From assembly GCA_003993805.1 (NCBI GenBank), contig RSEF01000005.1, forward strand, positions 18,655,932 through 18,719,931: a DNA stretch of 64,000 bases. Direction: 5' to 3'. The stretch is from Himantopus leucocephalus (taxonomy: Eukaryota > Chordata > Aves > Charadriiformes > Recurvirostridae). Shown piece by piece: positions 51,201-60,593 of this stretch. Position 1 is the first letter of the stretch. Each line of letters opens with the position of its first letter. The translations under genes and the position numbers were made by a program. The notes under the pieces are model-generated. The model saw nothing but the letters and a program-made list of their open reading frames with translations. It had not been told where the DNA came from and searched no databases.

Positions 51201-54200
51201 AGGGGTAAAGTGGCACATGGTGCCTGCCCTGCTGTCAGCTGAGACGAGCTTCAGGAGGAAGCCTTTCTGCTGGTGCGGTTGGGCAGAGGGCTTGGTGCCT
51301 GACCTACAGCTCCCCTGGGCTGACCCCAAACCCAGCCCCAAACCTAGCAACCTACTCACCATGAACCACTGGCTCACTAGAGAAACACGGACACTTCTGT
51401 GGGGGAACATGGCACTTGTTTGCCCATACCCAGCTACACCACAGAAAAGTGTGGTGGAGCTGGAATGCCTCATCTCTCTGACACTAACATCTTCCCCTTT
51501 GACTCAGTCAGTTTAAAAGATATGTGGAGATTGCAGATTATTTGATGTTCTTTGTCTTGACAGAGAGAAGAGAGAAGTATTTCTTTAAAGCCATATATTG
51601 TAATAATGATAGCTAAAAGAGCTGTCAGAATTAGTATTGCTTGGTTTAAAATTACTGGAGGCTCAGATTCTGTCCTACAACAGAAGACCACAGAGACTAT
51701 TATACATTGGTAGATCTGGGACAAGTGATATACAATTAACAACATAATTACAAGTTCCTTACCAGGAGGCTGGTGACTAGGTGTCGTCATGGAAATCTGA
51801 GCACGACAGAATGTTTTACTGTCCAATAGCTCTGGGAATTAAAAAGAAGACACTTCAAGTAATAGACTCAGACAACAATAAAACCATCTCAGAAATGCAT
51901 GAAATATTGTGATGTTAGTTACCTACTGTGCTACCATAGCCACTGTCATACAGGTAATTCTCTTCTTTCCAGGACACCATTAATGATGGATCTGAAGGTA
52001 AAGCACGAAAAGGAAAATCAGATCACTAAAAGAACATTTTTTAGCACAGAGTTGAATATTGAGAATGAAGGGAATAAGAAATGTACAAAAAGAGCTCTGA
52101 AGGGAACCAAAAAGGGAAGGGGCTATGCACGAAATTATTTCCTTTTGCTCAAATTATGGATGGAATTTTGCATACTCACGCAAATGTACTTACACAAAGT
52201 GCTGACTTTTAGAAATAATGTAGTATGCTCTTCCTTGTCCTGGCTAACATATTATTTATCCCTGCCCTTGAAGGAGGTTGCCTATGCCAGATCAACTCTA
52301 ATTCTACCCAATCCAGTCCTGAATTCTCAGCCCTTGATGATTATGACAATGTTTTGGTGCCATGGAGATGAAAGCATTCTCAAATATCTAGTAAAACAGG
52401 AGGATGCTTATAATGGCTATTTATTTCTATAATGGTAGAACTCAAATGTCCCCTCTGAAACAGAGCATCGTGTTTAAGCACATAGTGAGAAACATCAAAG
52501 CCTAATCCTAGATGAAGGACATTTTATTCCAGGCACGTCAAGTCCCCATCCTTAATCTGAAAACCGCCTTCATGATTAAAGAGAAATAATGTTTAGTGAC
52601 CTTCTGGTCAGATGGATCAATATAGGCAGAACAGAAGCATTGTTTTTATGACCTGGACATTGATCAGGAAATTGCTGTCTTCACAGTGCATTTTCGAGGT
52701 CAGAAGCCTTAAAATCTCTTTTTGTTTTGAATCCAAGTCAGAAAGAATATATAAGTTTCAAATCCAGGTTTTACTTATTTTTTGTCTTCATATAAATGAA
52801 ATCAAAAAACCAGAAATGAGTTATAGCTAAATCATCCTGTTCGGCTGAGTTACCACTTATGACATAGGAATTTAGCAGGCATGCTAAGTAATGGCTGCAT
52901 GTTTGGGCACTCAGAGCTTGTGTTCCTACAATAGCTTACACCCTTTTCTTGCTTGGACACCTGATCTGCCTGATGTTGCATGTGAAAACAGACCTTACCT
53001 AGCCAGAACATGAGCAGAGAGCTTGTCTTCCCATTTTGGCCTTTTTCATGTCTTTGCATTTGCAATGGTCTACTAGGATGAGACAGGCTTCCCCTCTAAA
53101 CCACCAGCCCCATCCCTGCTGGCTCACAAGGAGTCTCTTCCCCAGCAGCCCCAATCCACACTGCCTGCCCCTCTCCGTGCAGAAACTAAACCCGCTCACA
53201 CTGCCTGTGGTCGGCATCACCAGAGGCCTGCCATGCCACTCCTGATTCAGCACAGCTAGGAGAACCATCAGTTAGTCCTGGGCTTTGACCTTTCCAGGAT
53301 GTGCAGCTGAGGTACTTTGCACTGCACTGTTTATCTCTAGTGGGAGGAGAAACTAATATTATACCAAGATCTCATAAATCAGGACTTAAAGGATTACTGT
53401 AGTTTTCTATATGGCAAGCATCAAGGTTACTGCATGCACATCACCTGCGCTATGTGGGCATAGGCAAGGAGTGCATTGCAGACTGAAACGCTTGCCTGCT
53501 GCAAGGAGAAGGTGAGTAGTGTCCCTGGCTGGAGAGGCTGGTCTCCTCTGGTTAGCTGAATAAACAGGCTGGCAGTATTAGTTGGAGACATTGCATGCTG
53601 TGAAACTGTATTCATTCTGCCAGGAGATATTAAAATATCACTCATGAACAAACCCACATACAAAGAGGCTGGGACTAGTGGAACAGAGAGTGTTTGGATA
53701 TGGACAGAGGTGCTCTGGCAATGGAACCAGAAAAATAATCGTGCCTGAAGAGGAAGATTGAACCAAGCTCTGAAGTTCTTTTCTTGATGAAAAAAAGTCC
53801 TGGGAGAAAGGGGACCTAGCTATGAACACACTGGAAAAAAAGACTGCCACAGGAAAAATGCAGATTTGGTCAAACCAAAATACTACCTGAATTTCAGTTT
53901 CACTGAAACGTGAAGAAATTGAAATGTAAGATTTCTTTTTCTCTCCAAGTTGTTTTGTTTGGAAATTTCCTCATATTTCAAACATTAACNTTTTTTTTTT
54001 TTTTTTTTTTTTTGAACTGAGAATACTGTGAAAATAGTTGTTTTGAAATCTGCTCAATGACACATATAATGAAGTCATCTACAAAGCTGCACTCGCTGAG
54101 CACTGCAAAATATTCCAACTCTGAACATCAGCATAGACTGCTGATACTGCAGAGGTCTCCCAGGAAAAGTGGCCACATGTAAACTAAGATATGGTGGTAC

Positions 54201-57200
54201 TACTCAAAACTTGAAAAAGTAGACATCGACTGATATTTGTGTTACTTCTTTTATTCTGCATGATACACTTTCCATTTTATATAATGCCATTTTGATATCT
54301 CTCTCTTGGAAGGGACAGCTTCCCCTTTTTCTCACCATCAAAGACAAGTTACCCAACTGTTCCTCACCTGTTTGCTCTGTCTTCACAATGGCATTATGAG
54401 ATTGGTACGTGTCACTTCCACACTGGCCTGCAAGAAAGTATATGACAGATAGGATGTATGACAACACGCACAGAAGAATCATAGGTATTAGTTCCAAGCA
54501 GCAACTGCTACAGCTGAGCCAGAGGGCTAATTTTGGCATGGGAAACATACCCTTTCCCCTGGTCCTTCAGACTTCTGCCTTATGTCATATCTAAGCAATT
54601 TAGCAATACAATGAATGAAGTATAAGCAGTATAGCAAACATAGCAAATGAGATCTGCCAGGTAGGTCTCTGGGGAACGTAAGCAACTTCTGAAGATCCCA
54701 GAATTCAGGCCACTGTACGTGCGTCTCTGCCTAATATCTATTTACCATTCCATTTTAGGTGCTGAAGGTTGCTGTAAAGCAGTTGCCCTGCTGTCCCAGC
54801 TGCCTGAGTGAATTCCTGCAGGCTCATACTGCACAGATGTTCCCCATTGATATCAAACTCCTGGAAGGGTATGCAGTTGGCATCCAGTTGGTTGGTATCA
54901 AGGAGATGCTGCAGCCACTCCCAGACTTGAAACTTAGTCCAGTACTGCGGGTGTATTTCATGCCACTGGGTTCCATAAAAGCTGCTGGACACTAGAAAAG
55001 AAAATAGGTATTTACTGTCTCTGTTAGGACCAGGGGATTATGTCAATGACAAGAAAGATCTCTAGCTAAATTGCTTCCTTGGAAGTCCACAGATCTAGAT
55101 TCTTTTCTCAGTCCTTGACACTAGCTCAGTAGCTATTGCTGGAGAAGGTATTGGGTTTTTTTTTTTTTGCTTCAGTTTTCCAATTAAAAACTGGCAATTA
55201 TTACATTACACCTCTTTTGGCAGATTAAGTATGTAGGAATTAATTTATTAATGTTGTATATATACACCAAAATTCTTTGATGGAAGATAACTTACAGAAG
55301 TACTGTTGAAAAGGTATATTGATCCTTGTGTGGGAAAATAAATTTAGTGCATCAGAAAATGATGGAAAAGCCTTGCAAAATTTTCATAATATGATGAGGA
55401 AATTGTCTTTGAATAAGGACTTAATAAGGACTGAATAAGAATTGTGGGATTCAGTCGAAGAATGGTAACAGCCAAGGAACTCATATTGCTCCCTGCTAGA
55501 AGCCTATCTGTATGGCCCACAGCTTCACAATAGAGCTCACGTTCCGACGAATGCACATTGTTTCTATAGTCAAGTCAGGATTTCTCAATGCAGTTGTAAA
55601 ACTCATTTTTAGTTACGGAAGCTGCTTAATTTTCTTGTTAGGATGCCTGAATCTTTTCTTGGCAATATTCTAACCTGGTCTCAGTTGTATGTCATTGCAC
55701 GATGGTGATTTACATGTGCAAATGAAAGAAATTGTATGTGGGGATAGGATAATTATATAAGATAAGAGCAAAGGCAGGACTGCTTTAGTCTGCCCTCACA
55801 GACAGGCTGGCAAAATGAGTTCAGTGCGATTTATTCCTTGGGAAAGGAGGACAATGGAGTATCTGAGGCAGACATGGCAGTGTGGTAAAATGCTCACAAG
55901 TGTATGAAGGGTTTAAGGATGAGGGAATGAGAGATTGAATGAGTGGTTGAATTATGGGAGGAGAAAAGACTGCCATGGCCTAGGTCCAGGATGTGGCACC
56001 AGTCTGTTCTCAGTCTCCCCAAGAAAAATGATTACCCACACAGCTGTGAGAAACACTGACAACAGTGGATATTGCTAGAGGACCACAAGCAACAGAGTTG
56101 GCACATTTTAGGAAATCACCTCCCCTCAGGTGCCACTAGACCTCAGGTCTCTTCAGCTGAGATACAGTGCACAATGCTAGTTTCCAGGTAAACACAAAAA
56201 AGCCCCACAGTTACTTAGGTTTCTTTATCAATATAGGCCAACAAGGTGTCAGTAACTTAGGGAGTTTGCAGGACAGTTTCTCATCCTCCTGTTGAAGGAT
56301 TTGGGGAATGCATGTGGAGATGATTAAGAATGTTGTATGTCAGAAAATAAAGGTTTGATGAAGCTGTCAAGTATTCCCTGAAAAAGAGGTTATGTATTCC
56401 CATCACTTTGGACAGGTTAAGGAATTTCAGAGGCCACAAGACTCCTAAAGTAAATGGAGAGCCTTTAGTGAGAGGAAAGAGTAGGTAGGTGAAAGGCAGT
56501 GAAGTGGTGAATGATTGTAGAGGCTGGTCTGAGCTTTCAGTTTCCTGTCCCTCTAAAATATAAGTGAAACATGAGGATTTTCATACTGGAAATATGAAAA
56601 TAGACCCCACCATTTCCCTTCATGAAATCCTATGCAAAGTGAAACTCAGTCAGGATGTTTTTTCCCCAGGAATCTGTTATAGACATGTCAGCACACTTAT
56701 TAAGTGCACTCTTATGTATTCCTGTGTATTTAGAAACCACACATAAAAAAGAACAAGAGTTTCACTGAGTGGGAACTTTCATTATAAGTTTTATTGCAGC
56801 ATTATTTGGATTAGAAGGACAACTGCAGTATGTGTTTGTCTGCTTAGATTTTAAGGTTTACCCATCAACTGAGTGATGAAAAGAATTTTAAAATTTTATC
56901 AAACACTATATATATATAGATATGAAAAAGTTTATATATATAGTGCCATATAACCAGAAAAGAGAAAAAAAAAAAAGAAAAGGTCACAAGCTATCTAGTG
57001 CTCTAATGCTAGTCTAATTAGAAAGATATCTAGTAATTTTAGCTGAAAATGCAAATACAGTAAAGGAGCAAAAAGACTATTCCCCTGGAAAGCCGGAGGG
57101 GTGATTAGCATTGAAGAGTAATGTTGTTTCAGAGAAGTTGTGAGGGGTGAAGATAAGAGAGAAAGAATTATGGACTGAGGAGAGGAAACGTTTGGCACTT

Positions 57201-57544
57201 TCAATACCACTGAATTCATTTTAGAAAAAAGAACCAGTAATGAAATGAACCATAAACTGGTCACTTTCAGAAATTTAGTGTTGCGAGTTCAGCTTTTTAC
57301 AATTAAAGTAACAAATGGAAATTTTTCTTACCAGAAGTGAAATTCTTGTAAATTAGTATTACTGAAAAATAATACTTGTGCATGCTTAAAGGTGTAGTAG
57401 CCCCTTCCCCCCAAAAAAGTGGCTCAGAGACACTAAATTCCTCCTACCATTGCATGTGGAATATCCATCTGTCCAGGAAGCCTGCTGGTGGAGTAGATTG
57501 CTGCTGGAATTGATACTCATTCTGCCAGCTCCTTCCAAAATCAT
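45151..57544 (-). CDS. EHF: EHF, ETS homologous factor (whole gene model, 8 coding exons)
   Basis: EHF is a nuclear, epithelium-restricted ETS transcription factor of the ESE group that binds GGA-core sites. The CDS is join(45151-45250, 46065-46260, 48700-48759, 51763-51831, 51923-51991, 54368-54427, 54746-54991, 57448-57544) on the complement: 897 nt, 298 residues plus TAA. Human EHF has 300 residues. Order: short N-terminus (1-33); PNT domain (about 36-114) containing HEIHPQYW and [10 protein letters not shown]; acidic and Ser/Thr linker (115-201); ETS domain (about 205-288) with HLWEFIRD, the recognition-helix stretch [19 protein letters not shown] and KFGKNARGW. Two arginines at about 263 and 266 in the recognition helix are the conserved GGA-contacting pair. 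All introns are GT-AG. The start is the first ATG after the acceptor, giving MILEGAG, close to the known EHF N-terminus. ELF5 and ELF3 are rejected because the PNT and linker sequences follow EHF. The paralogue ELF5 is the expected neighbour beyond the high-coordinate end. Confidence 0.97.
45251..46064 (-). other. EHF intron 8
   Basis: Phase-2 intron of 814 nt splitting the ETS recognition helix. It contains an AT microsatellite-like patch at about 45,821-45,879 with TGTATGTTATATATA present twice. Otherwise nothing recognisable. Confidence 0.85.
46065..46260 (-). CDS. EHF: EHF ETS-domain exon 8
   Basis: This 196-nt exon encodes Asn201 (split) to Met265 plus two bases of Arg266. It carries most of the winged-helix ETS domain: [52 protein letters not shown] and KLSRAM. 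The tryptophans typical of the fold are in place. The acceptor is ttcctctttcag and the donor atgag|gtgagc. The exit phase is 2, unlike the phase-1 junctions upstream. The exon-exon join lies inside the DNA-recognition helix, as in other ESE-group ETS genes. Confidence 0.97.
47060..48060 (+). mobile_element. Ancient CR1/L3-like LINE fragment, split by a younger CR1
   Basis: Two flanks of the younger insertion read as consecutive parts of an old CR1-type reverse transcriptase gene on the plus strand. Left of it, about 47,300-47,370 translates to a decayed DLVYLDI...HRDILKKLE pattern. This resembles the CR1/L3 RT region where VYLD-x-KAFD-x-V-x-H-x-x-L-x-x-KL is normal. Right of it, from about 47,855, 'cattagcaaccttgatat' and 'gatctgcatgcagat' match in order the later noncatalytic parts of such elements. 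The ends are vague and the copy is not functional. It is antisense to EHF. Confidence 0.5.
47434..47860 (-). mobile_element. CR1 LINE, 5'-truncated 3' end
   Basis: On the plus strand it begins 'gaatcatagaataccttagt' and continues 'tggaagggacccataaggat', the reverse complement of the standard avian CR1 3' terminus. It continues through the CR1 3' region to 'ccttctcttctctaagctga' and 'gacctcagttcttcacaa'. It is about 430 bp, 5'-truncated as usual for CR1, in the EHF sense orientation, and sits inside the older plus-strand LINE. No target-site duplication is evident, as expected for CR1. Confidence 0.9.
48700..48759 (-). CDS. EHF: EHF linker exon 7 (60 nt)
   Basis: The exon encodes Asp181 (split codon) and residues 182-200, [19 protein letters not shown], plus one base of Asn201. 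The acceptor is ccttttctgcag and the donor caca|gtaagt. It is the least conserved exon but keeps the DxKK and HTKKH pattern of the mammalian protein. The Lys/His-rich end just before the ETS domain may help nuclear import or DNA contact (inference). Confidence 0.92.
48760..51762 (-). other. EHF intron 6
   Basis: This phase-1 intron of 3,003 nt is the longest of the small-linker introns. Its upstream part (about 50,750-51,460) is clearly GC-richer than the rest of the locus but poor in CpG. I see no exon. A G8-9 run lies near 49,268-49,276. Confidence 0.85.
51763..51831 (-). CDS. EHF: EHF linker exon 6 (69 nt)
   Basis: The exon encodes Glu158 (split codon) and residues 159-180, beginning [16 protein letters not shown] and ending SHQPP, plus one base of codon 181. 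The [16 protein letters not shown] core is identical to the mammalian EHF sequence that I recall. The acceptor is tttttaattcccag and the donor cctg|gtaagg. An alternative AG two bases downstream would break the frame. Confidence 0.94.
51832..51922 (-). other. EHF intron 5, only 91 nt
   Basis: A very short phase-1 intron between exons 5 and 6, with donor gtaact and acceptor ttaattcccag. Its size is close to the practical minimum for vertebrate introns, so splicing here may act by intron definition (inference). Confidence 0.9.
51923..51991 (-). CDS. EHF: EHF linker exon 5 (69 nt)
   Basis: The exon encodes Asp135 (split codon) and residues 136-157, [22 protein letters not shown], plus one base of codon 158. 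It corresponds to the mammalian stretch with WKDENYLYDTNYGSTV. The acceptor is gctttaccttcag and the donor gtag|gtaact. It is acidic and tyrosine-rich, consistent with an activation or linker segment. Only 91 nt separate it from the next exon. Confidence 0.93.
51992..54367 (-). other. EHF intron 4
   Basis: Phase-1 intron of 2,376 nt. It includes a single N at 53,990 followed by a T23 run (53,991-54,013), so the homopolymer is probably mis-assembled or truncated. No exon or clear mobile element seen. Confidence 0.85.
53990..54013. repeat. Single N plus T23 run in EHF intron 4
   Basis: One ambiguous base followed by 23 T, marking a low-confidence homopolymer. Confidence 0.95.
54368..54427 (-). 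CDS. EHF: EHF linker exon 4 (60 nt)
   Basis: The exon encodes residues 115 (Gly, split codon) to 134, [19 protein letters not shown], plus the first base of codon 135. The acceptor is actttcttgcag and the donor caacag|gtgagg. It matches the mammalian segment ending HNVIVKTEQT, but one residue shorter. The IVKTEQ core resembles a sumoylation consensus (hydrophobic-K-x-E). That modification is inferred from the motif only. Confidence 0.93.
54428..54745 (-). other. EHF intron 3
   Basis: Short phase-1 intron of 318 nt between the PNT exon and the first linker exon, with donor gtaaat and acceptor ctttcttgcag. Nothing else recognised. Confidence 0.88.
54746..54991 (-). CDS. EHF: EHF PNT-domain exon
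   Basis: This 246-nt exon encodes codon 33 (completed as Val) to residue 114 plus one base of codon 115. It contains essentially the whole Pointed domain, a SAM-like helical bundle used by ETS factors for protein contacts. Recognisable stretches are [40 protein letters not shown] and [19 protein letters not shown]. The acceptor is ttttcttttctag and the donor aatg|gtaaat. Both boundaries are phase 1. It is near-identical to the mammalian EHF PNT domain as I know it. Confidence 0.97.
54992..57447 (-). other. EHF intron 2
   Basis: Phase-1 intron of 2,456 nt. It contains an AT inverted repeat at 56,904-56,945 and a T12 run at about 55,157-55,168. No coding potential or CR1 seen. Confidence 0.85.
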
Positions 57545-57547
57545 GAT
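57448..57547 (-). CDS. EHF: EHF first coding exon (exon 2 in mammalian numbering)
   Basis: The exon follows an acceptor reading ttcacttacag. It carries 3 nt of 5'UTR (ATC) and then ATG at 57544-57542. It encodes residues 1-32, beginning [10 protein letters not shown] and ending [10 protein letters not shown], plus the first base of codon 33. The donor is aatg|gtagga, phase 1. A second in-frame ATG (codon 9) exists, but the upstream one matches the family start. This part has no folded domain; WTDxYSTCN is the conserved lead-in to the PNT domain. Confidence 0.95.
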
Positions 57548-58962
57548 CTGTAAGTGAATCGAACAGCTTGCTTACTGAGCGGTGTCTAGTCCAAGAGGTA
57601 AATAGCCAAAAGACAAAAAAAATCCACTGAAGGTGAAGTGAGGAAGCCAATTCCATTTGTAGAAGATATAATTGAAATCAAGAACATGTTGCCACAACCC
57701 CTTTTCCACTGCCACAAAATCTTCTTATGATAAACATTACCATGACTGATTTGCATATGCAAGAAGCAAGTTTCTACAGCTGCCCATTCATAAATGAATA
57801 ATCTGTAATCAGAAATGAAGACGAATGAAAAGACAAGGCTCCTGACAGAGCAGTACAGGAAAACTGCCAAGCTTTGAAAAATTAAATACTAAATAGTTTT
57901 ACTTTTTTTTCTAATTTAAAGAGAAATGTGGTTTAAACATGCTTTACATTTTTTCTTTTCTTTTTTTAGGAGAGAGAAAAGACTTTTCAATGATTGCAAA
58001 TTAAACTATACAGTTGACAATAACCCATGTTCAGAAACTCCCTCACATAGAAGACCCCATCTGTTAATGCTACAGGGAGGTAATGTTACAGGGAATAACT
58101 CATCAGCTGACCCAGTTTCTTAATCTTATCTGCGTCAACAGCGTCCATAACACTTTTCAGAAACAAATATCACAGATCATACCTTTCAAACCACCAAAAA
58201 ATCAGATAGTCAAAGATCTTGCAAATGAGACAATTGTTGTAACAGAAACAACGTTTTGGAGTAACACTACCACCAAGACAGCATTCCTTCTTTTAAGTGA
58301 CACAGACTTTCCTTTCTACTTATCTTAGCATTAGAACCATTAGTAAAACGGTCCTTTATTTTATTTATACTGTAAAAAAAACCCAAACTTATATGATATT
58401 TCAGAAAACTGTCACATGTTTATCACATGCTTAATCATTCCAGTGAAGGTATACAAAATTCCCCAATAACAAGTATTCTTGATCTTTTACATTATCTTTC
58501 AGTGGTTGGAAGTTACAAAGTTTAAAGATATACATTACAACTATAGACATTCTCCAAGAGTTTGCGAAAGTAATATTTAACAAAATATTAGAAAGGCTTC
58601 AGATTGTTATTCTTACAGAAATACATAGAAAAAAACCCCAAACTGTTGTTAAAAAATATTCTAAATTAAAAGTCACAAAGTCTGTAAAAATGAAATGTTA
58701 GACATCAGGATGCATCAGTGCATGCAGCTAGACTTCACTTTAGAATTAAATAGAGGAGGAAATACAAGATTGACTTGTGAAAGGTAAAGTCACTGGTCTT
58801 GGCTGTTTACCCACTAAGGCCAATGAGAAGTCTTCCATTGAGGGCACAGCCTGACCCCCTACAACGTCTTACCAACAACCTTTTTGGTAGAAGAAAAGGA
58901 GTCCATAGAAACACTCACAGGCTTGGTTTTAAAGAACAGCCTGAAAATGACAGAGTTACAAG

Positions 58963-59024
58963 TCTCTCTCTCTTCCCTCCCCCCCCATAAATATATATAT
59001 TTAGAGAGGGGGAAGAGAGAGAGG
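58963..59024. repeat. Pyrimidine/purine quasi-palindrome around an AT palindrome
   Basis: A CT-rich arm (CTCTCTCTCTTCCC plus a C-run) is followed by the 16-bp perfect palindrome TAAATATATATATTTA at 58,988-59,003. A GA-rich arm (GAGAGGGGGAAGAGAGAGAG) then mirrors the first as its reverse complement, with a few mismatches next to the centre. Confidence 0.85.
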
Positions 59025-60553
59025 GGTTACTGAGAATTGCTTAAAAAGCCAAAGCCTTAGGAAGTTTATCACAGGAAATGGTGCTTTACTGGATAATCTA
59101 GTTCAGGACCTTTTTTTGTAGCTACACACAACAGCAAAATCCAACCATGGATGTTTTAACAGTTGCTTTTGACTCTTAATTCTAGCCAGTCTGTGACCAC
59201 CAGTAAGGAGAATTTAATTACTCATAGCAGGTCTGTGGGGGTATAAAATATTAACAATTAAGAAAGATACCTAGTGTCCCACTCTGACCAAATAAAAGAT
59301 GACTGTCATATAAGTCTGTAAATTTTTGCAAGTTAAAAGAGAACACATTTTTTAGTCCCACGTTAAATCAGTGACTCAGTATTGTGAGGAAGAAAGTCTA
59401 AGGAAACATTTAAATTTATTATACTGATTATAAAGATGTTCAACATGTAACATGAATATAATTTATCTCATATACTTGATATATAAGAACTTTAAGCAAT
59501 AATGCATGTTTGACAATCAATACGTACAGTTCTGAGGTTGTGCAGGTTAGTTATATATCGAGTTATTTATTTAACTTTGGTTTTAATCATTTAACAAAAT
59601 TAGGTATGAATGACTGAAGTATTAGTGATAAAAACCTTCTTACAATATCAAATAGAGGTGACGTAGAACACCGGCTACTCTGGAAAAACTATAAAACTTA
59701 AGGATTCACAAAACACTCTTAGGAACTTAGTTTGGTAAATTAACTTCTTTTTAAAAAATTACAGTACGCATTAAATATTGAATTTCAACTTATTGATCTG
59801 AAGTCACATTTTCAAAAGCCAGCTCAGAATTTCAGGTACTGTGTTATGTAGTTTTGTCTTCTGCAACTTCTGCAGTTTCTGGAACTCTACGTAATTTTCA
59901 TGCCTAATACTTGTGCAAATAAAAATGTGTCTGGGAAAATGTGTGCATATGAACTGAAATGATTTAAGTGTTCAAGCTCCTGTGTAATTTTGCCCTGAAA
60001 ATTCAGTTCAGGTAAACTCTCATTTTTCCTTCTTCATAACTAATCAGGCGAATTTCCAAACCAAAAGATCCTATGACACTTCGATTCAGCAACTGAAGCT
60101 ATGGATACTTAAATAAACCAAATCATGTTTCTCATGTAGTTTTTCCACCTCAGCAGTAACCAAAACCAATGCACGTTAGAGATCTGAGAAACACTCTGGC
60201 AGCTTTTTCCCTAGATTTGGATTTCAGTTATTTTCCTTTAAAATATTCTTCCCCTGTCTAACAGTCTAGCAGACAATTGCTCTCCACAATATCCTTAAAC
60301 AACTTAACAGTATTTTCAGATAACACGCAAGAAACTTGCTTTATAAATTAATCAATCAATACATCCCATTTTTGAAAGCTATATAAGTTATCTCAACCAG
60401 AATAACTTAATTAATTTCCAGTATCACCTGTGGGAACAACCATGCAGAAGAGGAAGAATTTGCAATATGACATTAATCACAGGAATAGGACTTAGCTTTA
60501 ACGCAAACTTTCCCAAAGTTCTGTGTATTATTCAAGGGTTTTTTTTTTTGGTG

Positions 60554-60593
60554 ACTTGAAAATTTTCAACTTGAAATTTTCACTTGAAAAATT
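60554..60593. repeat. Short imperfect tandem repeat, three units of about 13-15 bp
   Basis: Three consecutive units start with ACTTGAAA and continue into A/T tracts (60,554, 60,569 and 60,582). The first unit includes the palindrome TGAAAATTTTCA. Confidence 0.7.

Noticed and set aside
51899..52432. Plus-strand open frame of 177 codons
   Set aside because: It lies antisense to EHF exon 5 and intron 4, with no recognisable domain; a shadow frame.
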